Positions 54,766 through 63,997 of a stretch of DNA of 64,000 bases are shown here, piece after piece (the first letter of the stretch is position 1; each line of letters opens with the position of its first letter). This DNA is from Allorhodopirellula solitaria (lineage in GTDB: Bacteria; Planctomycetota; Planctomycetia; Pirellulales; Pirellulaceae): NCBI RefSeq assembly GCF_007859855.1, contig NZ_SJPK01000002.1, forward strand, positions 367,003 through 431,002. The letters run 5' to 3'. The translations under genes and the position numbers were made by a program. A model generated the notes under the pieces. It saw only the letters and a program-made list of their open reading frames with translations, searched no databases and was not told the DNA's origin.

Positions 54766-57710
54766 CGCCAACCACCGGCTATTGTCTAGAACCGCGTTCG
54801 CGGTAAAAGGGCGTCCTCGCGCATCCCAAAGGGTTCATCAGACAGTAGCCGGGGATAAGCGGAACGTCATCCCCGGTCATCGAACCGGCATACCCCACCG
54901 ACCCCGAAGGTGGTCGCAGCATCGAGTTGGAGCGACAGAGGCGGAACGGAAGGGGTATCCTGAAAACGAAAGGACCATCATTCACCCAGCTACTGAGGTA
55001 CTGCCATGTCGACCTTTCACAGCATCAACCTTCACGTCACTTTTGCGACCAAGCATCGCACACCTTGGATCAAGAGCGAATGGATCGGACGGTTGCATGA
55101 ATACCTAGGCGGTGTTGTCAAGCAACTCGATGCCAAGCCGTTGAAGATTGGGGGTATCGAGGATCATGTCCACTTGCTGTTTGGCATAAAACCCACCCAC
55201 CAACTATCGGAGTTTATGCGTGAGCTGAAGAAGGCTTCTAGCAAATGGGTGCATGAGACGATTCACTATCCGCCATTCCAGTGGCAAGACGGCTACGCAG
55301 TTTTCTCCGTCAGTCCGCCGAGCTGCATCGCGGTGTCTCGATACATTGCCAACCAACGGGCGCATCATCGAAAGCGATCGTTTCGCGAAGAACTGATTTC
55401 CATGCTCGACGAGGCCGGTATCGCGTACGATCCCAAGTATCTCGAGTAAGCGGTGGTGTTCGTTGCACTCAAACCACCAGCTATTGTCTATAACCGCATT
55501 CGCGGTAAGAGAACGCAGCGATCCATCCCGAAGGGATCATCAGACAATAGCCGGGGATAAGCGTAACGCCATCCCCGGACACCGAGCTAGCATACCCCAC
55601 CGACCCCGAAGGTGGTCGCAGCATCGGACATGGACGATCTTCAACCCCATCCGGGGTTGGCTCTTGCGTTTGTCGATGGTTCCCGGTGGTGTTCGCTTGC
55701 GCTCAAACCACCGGCTATTGTCTGAAACCGCATTCGCGGTAAGAGAACGCAGCGATCCATCCCGAAGGGATCATCAGACAATAGCCGGGGATAAGCGTAG
55801 CGCCATCCCCGGTCATCGAACCGGCGTACCCCACCGACCCGGAAGGTGGTCGCAGTATCCGACGCGGACGATCTTCAACCCCATTAGGGGTTGGCTCTTG
55901 CGTTTGGCGATGGCTCCCGGTGGTGTTCGCTTGCGCTCAAACCACCGGCTATTGTCTGAAACCGCATTCGCGGTAAGAGAACGCAGCGATCCATCCCAAA
56001 GGGATCGACAGACAATGGCCGGGGATAAGCGTAGCGCCATCCCCGGTCACCGAACCGGCATACCCCACCGACCCCGAAGGTGGTCGCAGAATCCGACGCG
56101 GGTGCTCTTTAACCCCATCCGGGGTTGGCTCTTGCGTTTGGCAATGGCTCCCGGTGGTGTTCGCTACGCTCAAACCACCGGCTATTAGCTGTAACCGCAT
56201 TCGCGGTAAGAGAGCGTCCAGGCACATCCCGGAGGGATCATCAGACAATAGCCGGGGATAAGCGTAGCGCCATCCCCGGTCACCGAGCTAGCGGATCCCG
56301 CCGACCCCGAAGGTGGTCGCAGAAGCCGGACGCGGATGCTCTTCAACCCCATCCGGGGTTGGCTCTTGCGTTTGTCGATGGTTACCGGTGGTGTTCGCTT
56401 GCGCTCAAACCACCGGCTATTTTCTATAACCGCATTCGCGGTAAGAGAGCGTCCAGGCACATCCCGAAGGGATCGGCAGACAATAGCCGGGGATAAGCGT
56501 AGCGCCATCCCCGGTCATCGAACTGGCATATCCCGCCGACCCCGAAGGCGGTCGCAGAAGCCGGACGCGGACGATCTTCAACCCCATTCGGGGTTGGCTC
56601 TTGCGTTTGTCGATGGTTCCCGGTGGTGTTCGCTTGCGCTCAAACCATCGGCTATTGTCTGTAACCGCATTCGCGGTAAGAGAGCGTCCAGGCACATCCC
56701 GAAGGGATCATCAGACAATAGCCGGGGATAAGCGTAACGCCATCCCCGGTCACCGAGCTAGCGGATCCCGCCGACCCCGAAGGTGGTCGCAGCATCCGAC
56801 GCGGATGCTCTTCAACCCCATCCGGGGTTGGCTCTTGCGTTTGGCGATGGCTCCCGGCGGTGTTCGATTGCGCTCAAACCACCGGCTATTGTCTGTAACC
56901 GCATTCGCGGTAAAAGCACGTAGCGACACATCCCGAAGGGATCGACAGACAGTAGCCGGGGATAAGCGTAGCGCCATCCCCGGTCATCGAGCTGGCATAC
57001 CCCGCCGACCCCGAAGGTGGTCGCAGCATCCGACGCGGATGCTCTTCAACGCCATCCGGGGCTGGCTCCTGCGTTTGTCGATGGTTACCGGTGGTGTTCG
57101 CTTGCGCTCAAACCACCGGCTATTGTCTGTAACCGCATTCGCGGTAAAAGCACGTAGCGACACATCCCGAAGGGATCGACAGACAGTAGCCGGGGATAAG
57201 CGTAGCGCCATCCCCGGTCACCGAACCGGCGTACCCCACCGACCCCGAAGGCGGTCGCAGCATCCGACGCGGATGCTCTTCAACCCCATCCGGGGTTGGC
57301 TCTTGCGTTTGGCGATGGCTCCCGGTGGTGTTCGCTGCGCTCAAACCACCGGCTATTGTCTGAAACCGCATTCGCGGTAAGAGAACGCAGCGACACATCC
57401 CGAAGGGATCATCAGACAATAGCCGGGGATAAGCGTAGCGCCATCCCCGGTCATCGAGCTGGCATATCCCGCCGACCCCGAAGGCGGTCGCAGAAGCCGG
57501 ACGCGGATGCTCTTCAACCCCATCCGGGGTTGGCTCTTGCGTTTGGCAATGGTTACCGGTGGTGTTCGCTTGCGCTCAAACCATCGGCTATTGTCTGTAA
57601 CCGCATTCGCGGTGAGCGGGCGTCCTCGCACATCCCGAAGGGATCATCAGACAATAGCCGGGGATAAGCGTAGCGCCATCCCCGGTCACCGCATTCGCGG
57701 TATGGGTCAT
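54766..57710. repeat. Structured tandem array, 234-bp period, about 10 units
   Basis: The landmark CCGCATTCGCGGT recurs at 55494, 55728, 55962, 56195, 56430, 56665, 56899, 57133, 57366 and 57601, intervals of 233-235 bp, with a left copy (CCGCGTTCGCGGT) at 54792 and a truncated right end. Each unit has stems such as CCGGCTATTGTCTG with CAGACAATAGCCGG (55711-55724 and 55775-55788), CCGGGGAT with ATCCCCGG, CAACCCC with GGGGTTG, and GGTGGT with ACCACC. There are no spacers, so this is not CRISPR. A Y1 transposase gene lies inside the left end. Long ORFs across it arise because the period is 78 codons. Confidence 0.95.
55006..55449 (+). CDS. tnpA: IS200/IS605-type Y1 transposase (RAYT-like)
   Basis: The 147-residue protein is a single-domain HUH/Y1 transposase: H54-V-H56 in EDHVHLLF holds the metal, and Tyr113 in YIANQ is the likely nucleophile. 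It has the usual length for IS200 TnpA. Such enzymes cut and rejoin single-stranded DNA at subterminal hairpins; REP-associated relatives (RAYTs) act on dispersed palindromes. Part of an array unit ends about 85 bp upstream (near 54920), and the array resumes at GGTGGTGTTCG just after the stop. There is no tnpB. Intact active-site residues suggest it may still function. Confidence 0.92.
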   Translation: MSTFHSINLHVTFATKHRTPWIKSEWIGRLHEYLGGVVKQLDAKPLKIGGIEDHVHLLFGIKPTHQLSEFMRELKKASSKWVHETIHYPPFQWQDGYAVFSVSPPSCIAVSRYIANQRAHHRKRSFREELISMLDEAGIAYDPKYLE

Positions 57711-57751
57711 CCAAAAAAAATCGCCGCTCAGGTTGGACCTGAGCGGCGATT
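57711..57751 (-). terminator. Intrinsic terminator of the giant surface protein gene
   Basis: Read on the minus strand, AATCGCCGCTCAGGT and ACCTGAGCGGCGATT form a perfect 15-bp stem around a 3-base loop, followed directly by eight T residues. It lies 33 bp after the stop of the surface-protein gene. It is the clearest intrinsic terminator in the window and separates that gene from the repeat array. Confidence 0.93.
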
Positions 57752-57783
57752 GGGGGCAATCCAGAGAGGGCTGGAATTGCTAA

Positions 57784-60700
57784 CTAGAAGCTATTGAGCA
57801 ATTCGTCAATCGCATCTTCGTATTCTGGATAGAGGTCCGTGATATCGTTGACGTCGTCGACATCGGTGAAGACGAAGTCGTTGACGCCGCCATACAGATC
57901 GACGCGAACGTCGCTGCCGGTGTCGAGCACGGCCAAGTGTTCGGCACTCACGGTTGCCGATTGTGCCGAGAGGTCGTCTTGGACGATCACGAGCAAGGCT
58001 TCGTCGCGTTCCTCGTTCATCAGCAGTTCGACGTACTGGGCGTTGCCGAAGTCACGGCCGACTAGGACGGCATTCTGCACCAAGGTGTTGTTGGCTGATT
58101 CGCTGAAGAAGAAACTCGATGTTTCGCCCACGGTGACGGTCGGTGGCAATCCTTCACGGTGGGGATCAGTCGTCAGGGCGTTGCGACCGGCGTAGTACTG
58201 CGAACCGAGGTCTTCAATCACAAAGTCTGCGGAGACTTCGAGAGGGACCTGGCTTCCCGCTGGGATCGAGACAGGGATCACCCCATCGGCACCTTCCCCG
58301 GTAACCACCATGCCGGGAGCGAGTTCGAAGCGAACCTCGTACTCTCCGGGCGGAACGTTCTCAAAGGTGTAGCGTCCATCGCGATCGGTAACCGCAGTGG
58401 TCTCCGTTCCCTGGGACGCTCCCACGCCGACCAAGTGGACCCGCACGCCGACGAGCGTGGTTTCGCCCGATTCGTACTCACCACTGTATGTTGGATCGGC
58501 ACCCGAGGAGGCCACGTCAACGATATTGGAGATCGAGTCCAGGAACAGCTGGCCGGTGACTTCCGAACCGACAACGACAGTGTCGTCGACCGTGATCGAA
58601 ACGGTGGCTGTATCGCTGCCGCCCTGTCCATCGCTGAGCGTGTAGACGAACGAATCGGAGCCCACGTAGTCGGTGTCAGGAGTGTAGGTGACGACGTTGT
58701 TGGTAACCAAGACGGTGCCGTTGGCGGGCTCATCACCTGCTTCCACGGTGACGGTGACGGTGTCGGTCTCGCCACCCGGGTTGGGCGTGTCATTGGTCAA
58801 AACATCGATCTGTGTGGCGGTGTCCTTCAGCACGGTAGCCGAATCATCATTGGCAATCGGTGCGTCGTTGACTGGAGTGACCGTGATTGCAATCACGCCG
58901 GTGTCGCTGCCAGCCGAGTTGGTGGCTTGGTAGGTGACGGAGTCCGAGCCGAAGTAGTCGGCATCGGGTCTGTAAGTCAGAATTCCGTTGAGCAGCTCTG
59001 CAGTACCGTGACTGGCACTGCTAACGAGAGTGATCGTCGCGGTGTCGCCGGGATCGGTTGTGACAAACTGGTTCAAGTCGGTCGAGCCAACTTCGTCCTC
59101 AGCAACAAGCAGCGTCCCGTCACCAGCAACTGGTGGAGCGAGCACGTCGGTGACCGTGATCGATACGGTTGCTTCAACAGCGGGAGCGACCCCGTCACTG
59201 ACGCTAACGCGGAAGGAATCGGTACCGACGTAATCGGCGTCGGGCGTGTACTGAACGAGGCCGCTGGCTAGCAGCACGGCGGTGCCGTTGGCAGGAGCGG
59301 TGACCACGGCTGCGGTTAGGTCGGTGGAATCCACATCCGTTGCATTGTCGACGACGTCGATGTCAACCGAGCCATTCTCAGCGACCGTTGCCGAGAGATC
59401 GCCCAATACGGGAGCGTCATTGACGGCATTGACCGTAAAGGTGAGAGTGCCCGTGTCCGATCCGGCCGCGTCAGTGGCACTGTAGACAACCGTGCCCGTT
59501 CCGTTGGCGTCCTGGGTCAGGTCAAGGACCAAGTCACTGCCATTGATGGTGGCCACACCCAGGTTGCTGGCCTGCGTGTCGATCGTGTAGGTGACCGAAC
59601 CGGCTTCCGACGTGGTCAAGGCTGCGAGGTCGACGGTAACGTCGCCGGAGTCTTCGTCGACGGCGGGCACGTTCTCGTCATCGGCAACCGGTGGGCTGAG
59701 CACGTCGACCACGGTCATGCTGATCGTGCCGTTGCTCGAGACGCCGCCATCGGTGTCCGTGACGATGTAGTCAAAGCTGAAGTTGCCCTCAGACGCGTTG
59801 CCGAGGGATTGGACCACAATCTGATTGTTGACTACCGAGGCAGTTCCCAGCGGTGAGAACGTTTGATCGGGCAGCGAGACGATCAAATCGTTTGTCGCTG
59901 TTTCGACATCCGAAGGACCGGTTTGTCCTCCACCAGGCTGGAGCACATTGATCGTCCGCGAGGCCATTTCGTTGACGTCGAAGGCCAGTGGCGGTGCGAC
60001 AGGGATGTCGTTGACGGCCGTGATCGTGACAAAGACCGTGCCGCTGTCACTGCCGGCGTCGTTGCTCGCCGTGTAGGTGATTGGCACGAGACCGTTATCG
60101 TTCTGTGCCGGTGTGTAGAAAATTTGGTCGCCGTCGATGCGGACGGATCCCCGATCCGTTGGCGCGGTGGCACTGTCGAGCGAGATGTTGTTATCGCCGC
60201 TGTTGACCGTGATCAGGCCGTCATCACTCAGGTCGGCCACCAGGACTTCACTGGTTGGACCACCACCGTTGTCTTCGTCAATCGTGATGCTCTTATCGGC
60301 GGCTGAAATGCCAGTGTCCACGTTGGCGACGTTGACGGTCACGGTGGCTGAATCGCTGAGCCCACCGGTGTCTGTGATCGTGTAGGTGAACGTGTCGGTT
60401 CCCGAGGCAGCACCGGCGTTGGGGGTGTAGCGAATTTCATCGCCTTCGATAGCGATCGTGCCGAGTGTCGGGGCGAGCGTGCCAGCGGTGACCGTCAATT
60501 CGCTCAGCGGCTCAGAGAAATCTCCGCCCGCATCGTCATTGGCGAGCACGGGGATCAGAATGCTGCTGCCGACGTCGACGGACAGGCTACCGGAATCTGG
60601 GTCATCGTTGGCAACCGGTGGATCGTTGACGGCATCGATGTTGACGGTCACGGTCGCCGTCGCGGTCCCGCCTGTTGGCGTCGATGCAGTGTAGACGACC

Positions 60701-62424
60701 AGGTCGGTGCCGAATTTATTGGCATCGGGCACGTAAGTCATCACACCGAGAGTGTCGATCGACGCCGTTCCCAGAGCACCTTGTCGGGCCGGAACGTCGT
60801 AGGTGACCGTTTCACCCTGGACCACACCGTCGACTTGCAATTGCACGGTGTCGCCTGTGGAATCTTCCGCAACGGGCAGGGTAGCGTTATTGGCCGTCAA
60901 CTCATCGACGTCTTCGCCGACCACGTTGAGTTGGAATTCGGAACGCTCGTCGAGACGAATGCGATCTGGCGAAACGGTTTCTTTCCCGTTGTCGGTGCCG
61001 TAGACCAGCACGCCTTCAAAGCCAACTCGAGGTTCGACTTTGTCCAGTTTCACGCCCACGTTGGTGGCCGCACTGACGGCTCGCACTGGGATGCTGAATG
61101 CATCGTAGGCTGTCGTGAAATCATAATCGCTGATGATGTCGGTTAGTTTGCCAACCGGACCAAGCGTTCCGACTTCATCGAAAACATCGGTGCCGTTGCC
61201 ACCGACGTCGATGTCAAACGAGCCGATATTGCGATCTTGACCGTAGATCAAGGGACCCAAGCCATCATTGAGCGACGGATTCGGCGGCACGTTGCGAGCA
61301 TCGTTCCGCATGAACGTCTCGTAGCGTGAGGTCAGGGTGAGCGGGTTGAACGAGCCATCGGGCAAGTTCACGTTCTGTTCAAGGGTAGGAACCGTTTGGT
61401 CGGCACCGTTGATGACCAAGCGGGTTTCCAAACGCGGCACGTCGACGTTAGCCAGGTCCAGGCCGTTGTACTCGATGCGGACCAGGAACGCGCTGGTCGC
61501 CGATGTCGTACCCGCGCTAACATCAATCTCGTCTGCAGTGATGTTCAGCTCACCTGGGTCGCTGCTCAATTCCACGATTGTGTCATTGATGAAGGCCTCG
61601 GTATCGGAGTCGCTGTTGCCCAGGAAATCCGCGAGACTGGCCGAGACAACGTCCGATGGATCGTCGGCGTAGAAGAATTCGATCGAGCTGTTGGGCGTCG
61701 ATGTGTTGTCGAGGATCGTACGGTCAAAGTCGAAACCCTGGATCTCCCCAACGGCAGGCACGAGAACGTCGGACTGATTGACGAGAATATTAGTGACGAC
61801 CTGGAACACACCGAACGAACTGCTTCGCCCGCGGTCGTCTTGGACCGCCACTTCCAGTTTGAAAATGTCGTCCTGATCCACCGTGTAGCGAACGCCGGTC
61901 GCACCGTCTTCGGTCGTGTAGGTGCCGTCTTGCGTGAGGGTACTGTCGTCAAGATTCCGTGGGGTCAGCTCAAACCGGACGTCATAGTCCGCGGCACCCT
62001 CGGGGCCGTTGAGGCGGTTGATCACCTGCAGAGAATCCAGTGCCGAGACCATGTGGTCAGCATTCACATCGACAAAACCCACGCCCAACTCGACAGCACC
62101 CGAAGGCTCGCCTTCGGAATTCTCGTTCATGTAGTTGATCACACGCAGTGCGTCGAGCGCTGTGACCTGGCCGTCATTGTTGACGTCAAATTTGTTCCAG
62201 TAATTGTGCCCCACCGCGTAGTCGTCGACGTCTTCGACGGGTGGAAACTGAAAGCCGTCGCCGAAGTCACCCGCGAATAGTTGTCGCTTCTCCAGCATTT
62301 CCGTCAGCAAGCGACGATTGTTCGATTGGGAACCACGCGACCGATCTTCGCTGGCTCGGCGTGACTTCGTCGGCTGCACGCGGCGAAGGAGGTGACGCAG
62401 ATTGTTCATCTGTTTTCTCGGCAA
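57784..62424 (-). CDS. Giant cadherin-like surface protein with dockerin and SdrD B-like domain
   Basis: The 1546-residue protein begins with a basic region and the planctomycete extracellular motif MLEKRQLFAGD (residues 43-53). A dockerin-type calcium pair follows at about 80-140 (FDVNNDGQVTALDALRVINY and VDVNADHMVSALDSLQVINR). Residues about 500-1280 are tandem cadherin-like/Ig-like repeats with recurring VNDAP and DxVGTDSF-type segments. A SdrD B-like domain at about 1285-1400 (GQLFLDSISNIVD, then RYTFENVPPGEYEVRF) precedes a unique C-terminus. It is likely secreted and surface bound, perhaps as an adhesin or scaffold anchor. A strong terminator follows. Confidence 0.92.
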   Translation of the reverse strand: MPRKQMNNLRHLLRRVQPTKSRRASEDRSRGSQSNNRRLLTEMLEKRQLFAGDFGDGFQFPPVEDVDDYAVGHNYWNKFDVNNDGQVTALDALRVINYMNENSEGEPSGAVELGVGFVDVNADHMVSALDSLQVINRLNGPEGAADYDVRFELTPRNLDDSTLTQDGTYTTEDGATGVRYTVDQDDIFKLEVAVQDDRGRSSSFGVFQVVTNILVNQSDVLVPAVGEIQGFDFDRTILDNTSTPNSSIEFFYADDPSDVVSASLADFLGNSDSDTEAFINDTIVELSSDPGELNITADEIDVSAGTTSATSAFLVRIEYNGLDLANVDVPRLETRLVINGADQTVPTLEQNVNLPDGSFNPLTLTSRYETFMRNDARNVPPNPSLNDGLGPLIYGQDRNIGSFDIDVGGNGTDVFDEVGTLGPVGKLTDIISDYDFTTAYDAFSIPVRAVSAATNVGVKLDKVEPRVGFEGVLVYGTDNGKETVSPDRIRLDERSEFQLNVVGEDVDELTANNATLPVAEDSTGDTVQLQVDGVVQGETVTYDVPARQGALGTASIDTLGVMTYVPDANKFGTDLVVYTASTPTGGTATATVTVNIDAVNDPPVANDDPDSGSLSVDVGSSILIPVLANDDAGGDFSEPLSELTVTAGTLAPTLGTIAIEGDEIRYTPNAGAASGTDTFTYTITDTGGLSDSATVTVNVANVDTGISAADKSITIDEDNGGGPTSEVLVADLSDDGLITVNSGDNNISLDSATAPTDRGSVRIDGDQIFYTPAQNDNGLVPITYTASNDAGSDSGTVFVTITAVNDIPVAPPLAFDVNEMASRTINVLQPGGGQTGPSDVETATNDLIVSLPDQTFSPLGTASVVNNQIVVQSLGNASEGNFSFDYIVTDTDGGVSSNGTISMTVVDVLSPPVADDENVPAVDEDSGDVTVDLAALTTSEAGSVTYTIDTQASNLGVATINGSDLVLDLTQDANGTGTVVYSATDAAGSDTGTLTFTVNAVNDAPVLGDLSATVAENGSVDIDVVDNATDVDSTDLTAAVVTAPANGTAVLLASGLVQYTPDADYVGTDSFRVSVSDGVAPAVEATVSITVTDVLAPPVAGDGTLLVAEDEVGSTDLNQFVTTDPGDTATITLVSSASHGTAELLNGILTYRPDADYFGSDSVTYQATNSAGSDTGVIAITVTPVNDAPIANDDSATVLKDTATQIDVLTNDTPNPGGETDTVTVTVEAGDEPANGTVLVTNNVVTYTPDTDYVGSDSFVYTLSDGQGGSDTATVSITVDDTVVVGSEVTGQLFLDSISNIVDVASSGADPTYSGEYESGETTLVGVRVHLVGVGASQGTETTAVTDRDGRYTFENVPPGEYEVRFELAPGMVVTGEGADGVIPVSIPAGSQVPLEVSADFVIEDLGSQYYAGRNALTTDPHREGLPPTVTVGETSSFFFSESANNTLVQNAVLVGRDFGNAQYVELLMNEERDEALLVIVQDDLSAQSATVSAEHLAVLDTGSDVRVDLYGGVNDFVFTDVDDVNDITDLYPEYEDAIDELLNSF

Positions 62425-63082
62425 TACGGTGTGATGGGCTGGGTCGATAGGAACTTTTGACGCTCATGCGCAGGCAGACAGCGTAATTACAAAAACTGTA
62501 AGCTGGTAGGGAATTTCGATGAGCATTGCCATATTACCTAGGACGCCTACGTTATCAACGTTATCGGCGATTTCAGCGGCAGCCATTAGGCAGAAAGTTG
62601 GCAGTGGTGATGAATAGACGAATTACTCCTGGTGAAAGTTCCAGAAAAACTCATGGAATTCGTCTCAGCTGCCGGGTTCCCCCCTCTCGACAAGCTATTC
62701 ATCTTATCGTCACTGGGGGCGGTTGAGCTGTTGAATGTTTGCGAAAACCGCGGGAATCGGCCTGTCAGCGTCCAGCCCAGTGACGCTTGCCCCGGTTATT
62801 ACAATCAAGAGCCTAGACACGTATGCGTGGGCTGTTAAAGAGTTGGGATTGACTCGGCGATTGCTTGCGCAGGTTGTCGTCCGCTCTATTCACGCCCGGA
62901 GCGAGTTCCCCTCCTTTATCTAGTCCCCCCCCCTTTTTTTCTCTCTCTCTCGACCCCGAAACGGGGGGGGGGCAGGAGAGGCTCCATGGTTTCGCAAGGG
63001 AGGAGGCAAGAGTGCAATTCGAAAACAAGCTGACAGGGGATCCGGTTTTGTGGGTAATGACCAGGCTATTCGGTGCCGCTGC
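62425..63082. other. Intergenic region between surface-protein and kinase genes
   Basis: This region of about 660 bp should hold the promoter of the minus-strand surface-protein gene. It has several overlapping short ORFs (for example 62632-62838) without recognisable domains or good starts; I do not call them genes. A homopolymer/dinucleotide tract lies at 62925-62972. No RNA gene was seen. Confidence 0.5.
62925..62972. repeat. Homopolymer/dinucleotide tract
   Basis: Nine C residues, seven T residues and five CT units run into a small CCCCG-AAA-CGGGG hairpin that ends in ten G residues. Such tracts slip easily in replication and sequencing. They lie between genes and break no frame. Confidence 0.9.
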
Positions 63083-63997
63083 TTACTTGACGAAGGCCGA
63101 ATCGATTTTCTTGCTGAGTTTGAGAAACTCATCGATCGACGCGAGACGCTGATCGACGTTGGGTTCGATCATTTTCATGATCATGCGAGCGAGTCGTGGG
63201 TCCACGTCGGGCCGCCGCTCGAGCAAATCGGTGGGTTCGGACGTATCATGCTGGAGGGCAGCGCGTCCGGAAACGATTTCACCCTGCCAGGGATGCATGA
63301 ATGTCAGCAGGCAGTAAAAGGTCACCCCGAGAGAGAAGATGTCCACCCGGCCATCGGTGTGGCGACGACGCACGATCTCCGGAGACATGTATAGCGGCGT
63401 CCCCGTCCGATTCCCCGGGGCCATGAATGGTGGGGTAGACGGCACGGTGAGGCCAAAATCGATGAGTTTAACCCCCGAGACAACCTGTTGATCTTCATTG
63501 GGCACGGTGCAAATGAAGTTCCGGGGGCAGATATCGCGGTGGATAAATCCGCTCTGGTGGACGTAGGACAGGGCTTCGGCCATCTCGCGCATCAGCATCA
63601 GCTGCACGCCGTCGATGTATTCGAGTCGTTTGCGGACGATGACATCCTGCATGCTCGGCCCGCGGACGTATTCCATCACCAGGATCCGTTGACCCTTGAT
63701 CGTGATCCCGTGCTCGTACGTTTTGGCGATCAGCTCGTGCTGCATCTGCATCGCGATTTCGCCTTCGGTGGGCTTGTTGAGGCCCTTGAAGCGGGCTTCG
63801 AACAGCTCAAATTTCTCGGGATCGAGAATCTTGACGCCGACATCTTCCTTGCGTTCGAGGTCATAGGCGACGAAGAAGTTGCTCATCGTGCCGGTGGCGG
63901 CGGTACGCGAACGTGCAAACCGCGCGTCGACGTCGATTTTTTTGAGTGACGGGCTGCCACCGGAAAAGATACCGCGTAGGGAATCGAGCAGGCTCAC
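63083..63997 (-). CDS. Serine/threonine protein kinase, divergent
   Basis: The 304-residue protein has a protein kinase fold: K56 in VGVKIL (ATP-binding Lys), an alpha-C Glu near 78-80, HRD at 153-155, DFG at 180-182 and a FSLGVTFYCLL segment. The catalytic-loop Lys of HRDxKxxN is replaced by Cys (HRDICPRN), and the glycine loop is poorly conserved. It may be active, as other planctomycete kinases show this loop, or be a pseudokinase. No membrane segment is present. The ATG is 3 bases from the window end, so the upstream context is unknown. Confidence 0.88.
   Translation of the reverse strand: MSLLDSLRGIFSGGSPSLKKIDVDARFARSRTAATGTMSNFFVAYDLERKEDVGVKILDPEKFELFEARFKGLNKPTEGEIAMQMQHELIAKTYEHGITIKGQRILVMEYVRGPSMQDVIVRKRLEYIDGVQLMLMREMAEALSYVHQSGFIHRDICPRNFICTVPNEDQQVVSGVKLIDFGLTVPSTPPFMAPGNRTGTPLYMSPEIVRRRHTDGRVDIFSLGVTFYCLLTFMHPWQGEIVSGRAALQHDTSEPTDLLERRPDVDPRLARMIMKMIEPNVDQRLASIDEFLKLSKKIDSAFVK

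Noticed and set aside
54766-57710. CRISPR array
   Set aside because: Units are 234 bp, tandem, without unique spacers, and no cas gene is nearby.
58159-59271. 370-codon open frame opposite the surface protein
   Set aside because: Antisense of tandem cadherin-like repeats; no domain and no start context.
62632-62923. Two overlapping small ORFs in the intergenic region
   Set aside because: They are in different frames and show no domain or ribosome-binding site; I could not support either.
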